From: Microbacterium ulmi
GTDB lineage: Bacteria; Actinomycetota; Actinomycetes; Actinomycetales; Microbacteriaceae
Assembly (NCBI RefSeq): GCF_011759705.1
Contig: NZ_JAAOZF010000002.1
Span: forward strand, 434,001 to 498,000
Direction: 5' to 3'
DNA length: 64,000 nucleotides
Part shown: positions 56,700 through 64,000 of the stretch, piece by piece
Layout: the number at the start of each line of letters is the position of its first letter
Position numbering within the stretch: the first letter of the stretch is position 1
The notes under the pieces: generated by a model
What the model was told of the DNA's origin: nothing
What the model saw: the letters and a program-made list of their open reading frames with translations, nothing else
Database searches by the model: none
Made by a program: the position numbers and the translations under genes

Positions 56700-58019
56700 C
56701 TACAGCCCGAGCACGGCGCGCGCCACGAGGAAGTAGATGATGAGCCCTGACGTGTCGACGATCGTCGTGATGAAGGGCGAGCACACCAGTGCGGGGTCGA
56801 TCCCGACGGCCTTCGCCACGATCGGGACGGCCGCGCCGATCGTCGTCGCGAGCGTGCAGATCCCGAGGATCGTGACCGACACGACGGTGGCGATCCCGAC
56901 GTCGGTGAGGAGCATCGCCGGCACGAAGGCCACGACGGCGAGAGTCAGGCCCTCGAGGGCTCCCGCCACCGCCTCGCGTCCGACGACCCGCACCAGGTCG
57001 CCGGTGCGGACCTCGCCCACCGCGAGGGCGCGCACGAGCGTCGTGCCCGCCTGGGCGCCGGCGTTGCCGCCCGTGCCGACCAGCAGCGGGATGAACAGTG
57101 CGAGCGCGACGACCTCGGCGAGCGTGTCCTCGAAGTAGGTCTGAACGCCGACCGTCAGCGCCGCGGCGCCGATCAGCACGAGCAGCCACACGATCCGCTT
57201 CCGGAACAGCCGCAGCGGGCCCACCGCGAGGTACGGCTGACCGAGCAGGCTCGAGCCGCCCGACAGGGCGTCGTCCTCCGCCTCCTCCTCGTCGAGGATG
57301 CGCATCGCGTCGTCGACCGTCAGGATGCCGAGCAGCCGCTGCTCGTCGTCGACGACGGGCACCGCGACGTATCCGCCCGCGCGGACCGTGCGCGCCGCGG
57401 CCTCCTGGTCGTCCGTCGCGCGCACGAAGGCGGGAGCCGACATGAGCTCGCGCACGGGCGTGCGCGGATCCGCGCTGCTGAACAGATCGCGCAGCGACAC
57501 GACCCCGACGACCGTCCGCCCGGCGCCCAGCACGGGGATCGTGTAGATCGTCTCGGCCGTCGCCGCCTGCCGCCGCACATCGGCGACCGCCTCGCCGACG
57601 GTCGCGCGCTCGGAGATCGATGCGACCTCGGGCGACATCCGCCGTCCGGCGCTGTCGTGCGGATAGCCCAGCAGCGTGTCGGTGAGCGCCCGCTCCTGCG
57701 GACTGAGCCCGCTCAGCAGGGTGTTGACGAGGCCCGCGGGCAGCTCGTCGAACAGCTCCGCGCGGTCGTCCGGATCGAGGTCTTCGATGATCTCGGCGAC
57801 CTGCTCGGAGCGCAGGCCTCCCACGAGGTCGGCCTGCATGCTCGGATCGAGCGCCTCGAACACCTCGATCGCGCGGGTCTTGGGCAGTGATCGGAAGGAG
57901 ACGGCCCTGTCGGCGCGGCTCATGCGTCCCAGCTCGAGCGCCGTCGCGGACGCATCCATCCCGTCGAGGCGATCGGCGAGCTCGCGCGTACGGGTGCGGA
58001 ATTCGGTGCGGGTGGCCAT
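56700..58019 (-). CDS. mgtE: Magnesium transporter MgtE
   Basis: A 439-residue Mg2+ channel. An N-terminal helical superfold (1-125), a CBS pair (about 130-255) and five membrane segments (about 280-439) with the signature LLVGTGGNAGAQAGT lining the pore. The cytosolic part senses Mg2+ and gates the pore. The start is the ATG at 58019 with GGAGAG upstream. It is monocistronic between a terminator and the valS region. Confidence 0.95.
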   Translation of the reverse strand: MATRTEFRTRTRELADRLDGMDASATALELGRMSRADRAVSFRSLPKTRAIEVFEALDPSMQADLVGGLRSEQVAEIIEDLDPDDRAELFDELPAGLVNTLLSGLSPQERALTDTLLGYPHDSAGRRMSPEVASISERATVGEAVADVRRQAATAETIYTIPVLGAGRTVVGVVSLRDLFSSADPRTPVRELMSAPAFVRATDDQEAAARTVRAGGYVAVPVVDDEQRLLGILTVDDAMRILDEEEAEDDALSGGSSLLGQPYLAVGPLRLFRKRIVWLLVLIGAAALTVGVQTYFEDTLAEVVALALFIPLLVGTGGNAGAQAGTTLVRALAVGEVRTGDLVRVVGREAVAGALEGLTLAVVAFVPAMLLTDVGIATVVSVTILGICTLATTIGAAVPIVAKAVGIDPALVCSPFITTIVDTSGLIIYFLVARAVLGL

Positions 58020-58160
58020 GGCACCACTCTCCGGGATCGCCGCAGGGAGCGGCAAGAGCCGTCGACGCGGCGGCGGTCACGCTCGTCAGGGCGCATCCTC
58101 GGTCACGCGCGCAGGGCGGCCGCGCACGGTTCCCGCCCGGCAGCCGGTCGCCCGCCACGG

Positions 58161-58166
58161 TAGAAT
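58161..58166 (+). promoter_or_regulatory. -10 box of valS
   Basis: TAGAAT, followed by a leader of about 57 bases with CAGGAG before the ATG. No T-box consensus was seen in it. Confidence 0.5.
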
Positions 58167-58229
58167 CGGACGACATCCCACACTCAGGCACGCTCACACA
58201 GTGCCGCACATATCGTCTCAGGAGACCCC

Positions 58230-60809
58230 ATGGCCGACGCGCACATCCCCGACAAGCCCGCCCTCGAGGGTCTCGAGCAGAAGTGGGATGCCGCGTGGTC
58301 GGTGCAGGGCACGTACCTGTTCGACCGGGTCCGCGCCGCCGAGGTCGGCCGCGAGGGCGTGTACTCCGTCGACACGCCGCCGCCCACGGCATCCGGCTCC
58401 CTCCATATCGGACACGTGTTCTCCTTCACGCACACCGACCTCAAGGTGCGCTTCGAGCGCATGCGAGGCAAGACGGTGTTCTACCCCATGGGCTGGGACG
58501 ACAACGGCCTGCCCACCGAGCGGCGCGTGCAGAACTACTACGGCGTGCGCTGCGACCCGTCGCTGCCGTACGACCCCGGCTTCGCTCCCCCGTTCGAGGG
58601 GGGCGACAACAAGTCGAGCCGCGCGGCCGACCAGGTGCCCATCTCCCGCCGCAACTTCATCGAGCTGTGCGAGCGGCTCACGGAGGAGGACGAGAAGCAC
58701 TTCGAGGACCTCTTCCGCCAGCTGGGCCTGAGCGTCGACTGGACGCAGACGTACCGCACGATCTCCGACCACACGATCCGCACGAGTCAGCTCGCGTTCC
58801 TGCGCAACCTCGAGCGCGGCGAGGCCTACCAGGCTCTCGCGCCCACCCTCTGGGACATCGACTTCCGCTCCGCGATCGCTCAGGCCGAGCTCGAAGACCG
58901 CGACCAGCCGGCCGCGTACCACCGCGTCGCGTTCCACCGCACCGACGGCGGAGGAGACGTGCTGATCGACACGACTCGCCCCGAGCTGCTGGCCGCCTGC
59001 GTCGCACTCGTCGCACATCCCGACGACGAGCGCTATCGTCCCCTGTTCGGCACGACCGTGCGCACGCCGCTCTTCGACGTCGAGGTGCCGGTCCTGGCCC
59101 ACCCGCTCGCCCAGCAGGACAAGGGCACAGGCATCGCGATGATCTGCACGTTCGGCGACGTGACCGACATCGTGTGGTGGCGCGAGCTCGACCTGCCGAA
59201 CCGCACGATCCTGGGTCAGGACGGCCGAGTCATGGCCGAAGCGCCCGACGCGATCGTGACGGATGCCGCGAAGTCCGCGTATGCGGAGCTCGTCGGAAAG
59301 ACGGTGTTCAGTGCCAAGAAGACGATCGTCGACCTGCTGCGCGCCTCCGGCGAGCTCATCGGCGAGCCCAAGCCGTTCACGCACGTCGTGAAGTTCTACG
59401 AGAAGGGCGACCGCCCCCTCGAGATCGTCTCGACCCGCCAGTGGTACATCCGCAACGGCGCTCGCGACGAGGCGCTGCGCGACAAGCTCGTCGCGCTCGG
59501 GCGCGAGGTGTCGTGGCATCCCGACTTCATGCGCGTCCGCTACGAGAACTGGGTCGGCGGTCTCACCGGCGACTGGCTCGTGTCGCGTCAGCGGTTCTTC
59601 GGCGTCCCGATCCCCGTCTGGTACGCGCTCGACGAGAACGGCGACCGCGACTACGACCGCGTCCTCATCCCGGGTGCGGCACAGCTTCCCGTCGATCCGA
59701 CCGTCGACGTCCCGCCCGGGTACACGGCCGCCCAGCGGGGCGTGGCCGGCGGGTTCGACGGCGAGAAGGACATCTTCGACACGTGGGCCACGTCGTCGCT
59801 CACCCCCCAGCTCGCGGGCGGCTGGGAGCGCGACGAGGAGCTCTGGAACCTCGTCGCCCCGTTCGACGTGCGTCCGCAGGGCCAGGACATCATCCGCACC
59901 TGGCTGTTCTCGACTCTGCTGCGCAGCGCCCTCGAGGACGACCGCGTGCCGTGGACGGATGCCGCCATCTCGGGCTTCATCGTCGACCCCGACCGCAAGA
60001 AGATGTCGAAGTCGAAGGGCAACGTCGTGACCCCCGCCGACATCCTGACGCAGCACGGCACGGACGCCGTGCGCTATTGGGCGGCTTCCAGCCGGCTGGG
60101 CTCGGACGCCGCGTTCGACCCGCAGAACCCCACGCAGGTGAAGATCGGCCGCCGCCTGGCGATCAAGGTCCTCAACGCGGCGAAGTTCGTGCTGACGTTC
60201 CCCGTGCCCGAGGGCGCCGAGGTCACGCACGCTCTCGACGCGTCGATGCTCGCGACGCTCGACGGCGTCGTGCGCGACGCGACGAAGGCGTACGAGGCCT
60301 ACGATCACGCGCGGGCGCTCGAGCTCATCGAGTCGTTCTTCTGGACGTTCTGCGACGACTACCTCGAGCTCGTCAAGGAGCGGGCGTACGACCGCACCGA
60401 CGTCGGACAGGCGTCGGCCGCCCTCGCGCTGAGGCTCGCGCTCTCGACGCTTCTGCGGCTTCTCGCGCCCGTGCTCGCCTTCGCGACGGAGGAGGCCTGG
60501 TCGTGGTTCGAGGACGGCTCGATCCACACGGCGGCCTGGCCGGAGCCCCTCGGCATCGACGGAGACCGCGCAGTGCTCACCGCCGTCGGCGAGGCGCTCA
60601 TCGGCATCCGTCGTGCGAAGACCGAGGCGAAGGCGTCGCAGAAGACGGAGGTGGCGCGCGTCGTGATCGCCGCGACGCCGCAGGTCATCGCGTCCCTTCG
60701 ACTCGCGGAAGGCGATCTGAAGGCCGTCGGCCGCGTCGCGGAGATCGACTACGTCGAGGCGGAGTCCACCTCCGTCGCGGAGATCGAGCTCGTCCCGCAG
60801 GAGGTGTGA
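58230..60809 (+). CDS. valS: Valine--tRNA ligase
   Basis: An 859-residue class Ia synthetase, short compared with the 950-residue E. coli type. HIGH motif H59-I-G-H62 and KMSKS at 591-595 are intact; the editing domain is present and the C-terminal coiled coil is short, the actinobacterial style. It charges tRNA-Val. GGAG precedes the ATG by about 8 bases. One base separates its stop from the next gene. Confidence 0.97.
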   Translation: MADAHIPDKPALEGLEQKWDAAWSVQGTYLFDRVRAAEVGREGVYSVDTPPPTASGSLHIGHVFSFTHTDLKVRFERMRGKTVFYPMGWDDNGLPTERRVQNYYGVRCDPSLPYDPGFAPPFEGGDNKSSRAADQVPISRRNFIELCERLTEEDEKHFEDLFRQLGLSVDWTQTYRTISDHTIRTSQLAFLRNLERGEAYQALAPTLWDIDFRSAIAQAELEDRDQPAAYHRVAFHRTDGGGDVLIDTTRPELLAACVALVAHPDDERYRPLFGTTVRTPLFDVEVPVLAHPLAQQDKGTGIAMICTFGDVTDIVWWRELDLPNRTILGQDGRVMAEAPDAIVTDAAKSAYAELVGKTVFSAKKTIVDLLRASGELIGEPKPFTHVVKFYEKGDRPLEIVSTRQWYIRNGARDEALRDKLVALGREVSWHPDFMRVRYENWVGGLTGDWLVSRQRFFGVPIPVWYALDENGDRDYDRVLIPGAAQLPVDPTVDVPPGYTAAQRGVAGGFDGEKDIFDTWATSSLTPQLAGGWERDEELWNLVAPFDVRPQGQDIIRTWLFSTLLRSALEDDRVPWTDAAISGFIVDPDRKKMSKSKGNVVTPADILTQHGTDAVRYWAASSRLGSDAAFDPQNPTQVKIGRRLAIKVLNAAKFVLTFPVPEGAEVTHALDASMLATLDGVVRDATKAYEAYDHARALELIESFFWTFCDDYLELVKERAYDRTDVGQASAALALRLALSTLLRLLAPVLAFATEEAWSWFEDGSIHTAAWPEPLGIDGDRAVLTAVGEALIGIRRAKTEAKASQKTEVARVVIAATPQVIASLRLAEGDLKAVGRVAEIDYVEAESTSVAEIELVPQEV

Positions 60810-60810
60810 C

Positions 60811-61065
60811 ATGCAGCTCGGAACGCGCTGGACGGCCCGCACGGAGCCGCCCGCGGTCGTGCCCGCCGCGCTGCGTGAGCAGATCGCCGCGGTCGAGGCA
60901 TCCCTTCCCGTCGACGCGCTCGGCCAGCCGGCGCCGCGCTGGACGCTGACCTGGCTCGAGGGTCGTCCCATCGCGGAGCTCGACACGGGGATCATCGTGA
61001 GCGTCGACGCAGCGGGAACCGTCGTCGTGCGTCACGACGTCGACGACGAGTTCTCCGGAGACTGA
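60811..61065 (+). CDS. Short conserved-looking protein downstream of valS
   Basis: An 84-residue acidic protein (start MQLGTRW, end VDDEFSGD) with a predicted helix followed by beta strands. No family was recognised. Its ATG is one base after the valS stop, so it is probably translated by coupling. Its last 34 bases overlap the end of the MFS gene on the other strand. Base use is like its neighbours. Function unknown. Confidence 0.7.
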   Translation: MQLGTRWTARTEPPAVVPAALREQIAAVEASLPVDALGQPAPRWTLTWLEGRPIAELDTGIIVSVDAAGTVVVRHDVDDEFSGD

Positions 61066-62372
61066 GGGGCGTCGGGGGCTGAGGCATCCGCGTCGGCGTC
61101 TCGCGTGCCGGCGATGATGAGCCGTGCGGAGACCAGGGTCGCGCCGATCGTCACGGCTCCCCCGATCACGAACGGGAGCCCGAGGTCGACTCGTGCCACG
61201 AGGCCGCCGAGGAGCGTCGCGAGAGGCGTCAGACCCCAGGAGAACGTGCGCGTGATCGCGATCACGCGCCCCATCATGGCGTGCGGGACGAGCTGCTGAC
61301 GCAGCGACGCCCATGGCACGTTCCACACCGATACCGCGAGCGCGCCGATCCCGAAGGTCGCCACCGCGAGCGCGGCACTCGGAGCGAGCCCGGTCGCGAT
61401 CATTCCGGCGCCCCCGACCGCGAGGCCGGCGAACATGCTCGGTCCCCGTCCGAACCGCGTCACGCACCACGGCGCGACCACCGCTCCCAGCAGGGCCCCG
61501 GCGCCGACGCCGGCCGTGACGAGGCCGATCGACGCCTCCGGCACTCCGAGCCGGTCGAGGAACAGGAGGATCGTCGCGGCCTGCGCGAACGCGAGCGCGG
61601 GAGCGACGACGATGCCGAGCACGACCATCTTGCGCAGGTAGCGGTGCCGCCACAGCCACCGGAACGCCTCGGCGGCGGTCGGCTGGGCATCGTCGGCGAG
61701 GTCGCGACTCGGGCCCGCGGGCGGGTCGTCCAGCAGCGGCCGTGCCGCCGAGAGCGGAAGCAGGAGCGCGAGCGCGATCGGCACGAGGTATCCCGCCGCC
61801 CCGACCCACAGGGGAAGCACGAGGGAGACCGCGAACAGCACGCCGCCGATCGGCGCGGCGACGAACCCGTCGATCGCGATCTGCGCGGCCTGGACGCGGC
61901 TGTTGGCGCGTTCGAGCCCGGACCGCTGCACGACGGAGGGGATGACGGCGTTGGTCGCGTTGTCGAACAGGGTCTCGCCGAGTCCGAACACGAGCGTGGC
62001 GGCGAAGAGCGCCCAGAGCGTCATCCCCCCTGAGACCGTCAGCACAGCGAGCACGAGCGCCGTCGCCGTGCGGATGACGTTTGCGAGCGCCATCACCCTG
62101 CGCCGGTCGAAGCGATCGACGATGATCCCCGACGGGATGCCGAACACGAGCCAGGGCACGTAGGCGAGCGCCGCGAGCACCGAGATCGCCAGCGGGTCAT
62201 GCGTGAGCGTCGTCGCGATGAGCGGAACGGCGATGCGGGCGATGCCGTCGGCGAGGTTGCTGAACCCCGCAGCCGCCCAGAGCATTGCGAAGGGGCGGCC
62301 GAGCGGCGGTCTGCGCTTCGCGGGGGATGTCGTGTCGGCATCCGCCGACGCGATCGGTGCCGGTGCCCTCAT
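61032..62372 (-). CDS. MFS transporter
   Basis: A 446-residue major facilitator with about twelve membrane segments. LVFGIPSGIIVDRFDRRRVM near residue 75 contains the DRxxRR loop-2 motif of drug-type exporters. Close members are annotated as multidrug or antibiotic exporters. It is coupled to a 72-residue gene upstream (ATGA) and, via it, to an ArsR-like regulator, so expression probably depends on that regulator. Substrate is unknown. Confidence 0.85.
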   Translation of the reverse strand: MRAPAPIASADADTTSPAKRRPPLGRPFAMLWAAAGFSNLADGIARIAVPLIATTLTHDPLAISVLAALAYVPWLVFGIPSGIIVDRFDRRRVMALANVIRTATALVLAVLTVSGGMTLWALFAATLVFGLGETLFDNATNAVIPSVVQRSGLERANSRVQAAQIAIDGFVAAPIGGVLFAVSLVLPLWVGAAGYLVPIALALLLPLSAARPLLDDPPAGPSRDLADDAQPTAAEAFRWLWRHRYLRKMVVLGIVVAPALAFAQAATILLFLDRLGVPEASIGLVTAGVGAGALLGAVVAPWCVTRFGRGPSMFAGLAVGGAGMIATGLAPSAALAVATFGIGALAVSVWNVPWASLRQQLVPHAMMGRVIAITRTFSWGLTPLATLLGGLVARVDLGLPFVIGGAVTIGATLVSARLIIAGTRDADADASAPDAPQSPENSSSTS

Positions 62373-62587
62373 CGCAGGCCGAGCCAGTGCGCCTCGGCGC
62401 GATGCGCGTCCCGCGCGGCCGCGGCATCCTGCACCGTCGTGCGCGCCGGTACTGCGCCGGCGACGCGGTCTGCCCGGCGCTGGATGCGCCACGCCACGAC
62501 GTCGGCGATGCGCACGGCGATAGCGAGCGCGACCCGCTCCGCGGGAGTGGGCTGCGACGTGATCCGCGTCGCGTGTACGAGGGCCAT
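62369..62587 (-). CDS. Small protein between regulator and exporter
   Basis: A 72-residue protein rich in Ala and Arg (start MALVHATR, end EAHWLGLR), without membrane segment or known motif. Its ATG shares one base with the regulator stop (TGATG) and its stop overlaps the MFS start (ATGA). This tight packing suggests a real gene, but codon evidence alone is modest. It could be a linker for translation coupling or a small partner of the exporter. Confidence 0.65.
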   Translation of the reverse strand: MALVHATRITSQPTPAERVALAIAVRIADVVAWRIQRRADRVAGAVPARTTVQDAAAARDAHRAEAHWLGLR

Positions 62588-63216
62588 CAGTGGTCCGTCC
62601 CTTCCGTCTGGGGCTTGGCATCGTCGATGGGGAACAGGTCGAGACGCATGAGGTAGGTCCGCACTCCGTCGCCCTGCTGATCGCGGTACTTCTCGACCGC
62701 TTCCGTCACGATCGCGTGGATGCGCTCGGAGATGTCCTGAAACTGCTCCTTCGTGAGCCGCGTCGTCGCGGTGGACAGATCCGCCGCCGTCTCGTCGACG
62801 TCGCCCGTCCTCATCGACTCGTCGATGAAGTGCATGAGCTGCTCGTGGCGCTGGCGGTAGACCTCCGTGATGACGATCTGCGAGGCGGCACGGCCCGAGG
62901 GGGTGCGGACGGCATCCGGACTCGACATCGTCACGGAGCCTCGTGGGCGCTCCCACCAGCGCTCCCTCGCCGTGCCCCGCCCCTCCACCTCCCGGATGAG
63001 ATCGTGTTTCGCGAGGGCGCGCAGGTGGTAGCTCGTCGCACCGCTGGACTCCCCCAGACGCTCCGCGAGCGAGCTCGCCGTCTGCGGGCCGTACTGGCTG
63101 AGGATGTCGAAGATCCGTACGCGCAGCGGGTGTGCGAGGGCCTTCAGCGCTCCGGCATCGAGCACCCGGCTCTCACCGGTCGACGCGGGGGCCTCGGCGT
63201 CGTGCGATTCGGTCAT
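62587..63216 (-). CDS. ArsR-like winged-helix regulator
   Basis: A 209-residue regulator. A winged helix at about 20-95 (LKALAHPLRVRIFDILSQYG, then SGATSYHLRALAKHDLI) is followed by a 100-residue helical region. Metal-binding cysteines of classical ArsR proteins are absent. It probably represses the small gene and MFS exporter downstream. The ATG is 6 bases after TACCCT. A TGCAAA/TTTGCA inverted repeat lies upstream and may be its operator. The effector is unknown. Confidence 0.82.
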   Translation of the reverse strand: MTESHDAEAPASTGESRVLDAGALKALAHPLRVRIFDILSQYGPQTASSLAERLGESSGATSYHLRALAKHDLIREVEGRGTARERWWERPRGSVTMSSPDAVRTPSGRAASQIVITEVYRQRHEQLMHFIDESMRTGDVDETAADLSTATTRLTKEQFQDISERIHAIVTEAVEKYRDQQGDGVRTYLMRLDLFPIDDAKPQTEGTDH

Positions 63217-63222
63217 GACATC

Positions 63223-63228
63223 AGGGTA
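63223..63228 (-). promoter_or_regulatory. -10 box of the ArsR-like gene, leaderless type
   Basis: TACCCT on the minus strand, 6 bases before the ATG at 63216. Confidence 0.45.
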
Positions 63229-63231
63229 ACC

Positions 63232-63264
63232 ATGCAAACATCCCTTTGCAAGCACTTCTTTGCA
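63232..63264. promoter_or_regulatory. Candidate operator with TGCAAA/TTTGCA repeats
   Basis: TGCAAA (63233-63238) and TTTGCA (63245-63250) form a perfect inverted repeat with 6 bases between, and a further TTTGCA follows at 63259-63264. It lies between the divergent ArsR-like and M3 peptidase genes. Confidence 0.5.
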
Positions 63265-63295
63265 TAGATTCGTCTGCATGCTGTGCGACTCGCTC

Positions 63296-63301
63296 TAGGC
63301 T
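63296..63301 (+). promoter_or_regulatory. -10 box of the M3 peptidase gene, leaderless type
   Basis: TAGGCT, 7 bases before the ATG at 63309. Confidence 0.6.
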
Positions 63302-63308
63302 GGTGGCC

Positions 63309-64000
63309 ATGACCGATGCCAATCCGCTGCTCGCGCCCAGTGCGCTCCCGTACGGCCTGCCCGACTACTCGCTCATCGAGCCTGGGCACTACCTGCCCGC
63401 GTTCGAAGCGGCGTTCCAGGAGCACACGCGCGAGGTCTCGGCCATCACGCGGGTCCGGTCGATGCCGACGTTCGAGAACACGATGGTGCCGCTGGAGGCG
63501 AGCGGGAGGCTCCTCGGCGATGTGGCCCGCACCTTCTACACCGTCAGCTCCGCCGATGCGACCGACGCGATCCAGGAGATCGACGAAGCGCTCGCACCGC
63601 TCATGGCGGCCCACACCGATGCCATCCAGCTCGACGCAGAGCTCTACCGGCGCATCAAGACCCTCCATGACCGGCTCGACGAGCTCGCGCTCGAGCCGGA
63701 GCAGCGGTACCTCGTCGAGCGGCACTTCCGCGAGATGACGCAGGCGGGCGCGGGATTGGATGCCGAGGCCAAGGCCCGTCTGACGGAGCTCAATCAGCGA
63801 CTGTCGTCCCTCACGACGACGTTCGAGAAGAACCTCCTCGCCGACACGAACGACCTGGCCGTCGTCTTCGACGATGCCGCCGAGCTCGACGGGCTCACGG
63901 AGAGCGAGCTCTCGGCCGCGGTGCAGAACGCCGTCGACCGCGGGCTGGAGGGCAAGCACGTCGTGACGCTCACGCTGTTCACGGGGCATCCCTACCTCGC
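63309..64000 (+). CDS. M3-family metallopeptidase, 5' part only
   Basis: The first 230 residues of an M3 (thimet oligopeptidase-like, Dcp/PrlC) peptidase: helical N-terminal domain with YGLPDYSLIEPGHYLPAFEAA and a later LTELNQRLSSLTTTFEKNLL, typical of the group. The zinc motif HExGH lies beyond the window edge, so activity cannot be checked. It degrades short peptides in the cytosol in known members. The frame is open to 64000. It is divergent from the ArsR-like gene. Confidence 0.9.
   Translation, partial: MTDANPLLAPSALPYGLPDYSLIEPGHYLPAFEAAFQEHTREVSAITRVRSMPTFENTMVPLEASGRLLGDVARTFYTVSSADATDAIQEIDEALAPLMAAHTDAIQLDAELYRRIKTLHDRLDELALEPEQRYLVERHFREMTQAGAGLDAEAKARLTELNQRLSSLTTTFEKNLLADTNDLAVVFDDAAELDGLTESELSAAVQNAVDRGLEGKHVVTLTLFTGHPYL

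Overview
The window is high-GC DNA with dense, mostly minus-strand, tightly packed genes. Many stop and start codons overlap by 1 or 4 bases, and GTG starts are common. Gene content and order (hemW-hrcA-dnaJ-rsmE-HIT-phoH-ybeY-hlyC-era, rplU-rpmA-obg-proB, ileS-folC-DUF4233-ndk, nadD followed by rsfS) are those of an actinobacterial chromosome. Protein styles (VWA/DUF11 surface protein, Ala/Glu-rich RNase E head, DUF1990, DUF4233, DUF4031) and the frequent GGATGC/GCATCC words suggest Microbacteriaceae, probably near Microbacterium. I see no rRNA, CRISPR array, insertion sequence, integrase or prophage gene; this is core chromosome with a few accessory pockets.

Layout. 1-3317: C-terminally cut VWA/DUF11 surface protein. 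3427-16006: a long minus-strand block for ribosome maturation, heat shock and translation (oxidoreductase, era, CorC/HlyC-like CBS protein with a decapeptide-repeat tail, ybeY, phoH, HIT, rsmE, dnaJ, hrcA with a CIRCE operator, hemW, two DUF1990 proteins, lepA). 16058-18413: aminotransferase and a divergent hydrolase, then rpsT and its terminator. 18492-24006: holA, an unknown polytopic membrane protein, comEC, comEA. 24100-28057: leuS and pabB. 28101-30720: DedA protein, App1-like phosphatase, SRAP protein, and a small gene relic that looks like an actinobacterial 3-methyladenine glycosylase. 30724-37497: GH3 enzyme, AidB-like flavoprotein coupled to a zinc-metallopeptidase-like protein, sugar dehydrogenase lipoprotein, VOC protein and an AraC regulator. 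37648-40127: two alpha/beta hydrolases, tRNA-Ala(GGC), a VOC protein. 40131-47347: rsfS, proline-rich membrane protein, nadD, a His-rich mini membrane protein, proA, proB, obg, rpmA, rplU and a divergent DUF4031 gene. 47354-58019: RNase E/G, VKOR, ndk, DUF4233, folC, ileS under a T-box, mgtE. 58230-64000: valS, a short conserved-looking protein, an MFS transporter with its ArsR-like regulator, and the start of an M3 peptidase.

How it works together. Most genes serve translation (four ribosomal proteins or factors, three aminoacyl-tRNA synthetases, ribosome-maturation GTPases and nucleases) and are organised as translationally coupled operons. Control visible in the sequence: CIRCE/HrcA on the hrcA-dnaJ unit, a T-box with a start-codon-adjacent sequestering stem before ileS, long leaders before rplU and rpsT, and an inverted repeat between the ArsR-like gene and the M3 peptidase. 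The most striking pattern is promoter grammar: at least fourteen genes have a TANNNT-type -10 box exactly 6 or 7 bases before the start codon, which predicts leaderless mRNAs and fixes several start sites. I found no convincing wholly new system; the best leads are listed as findings.
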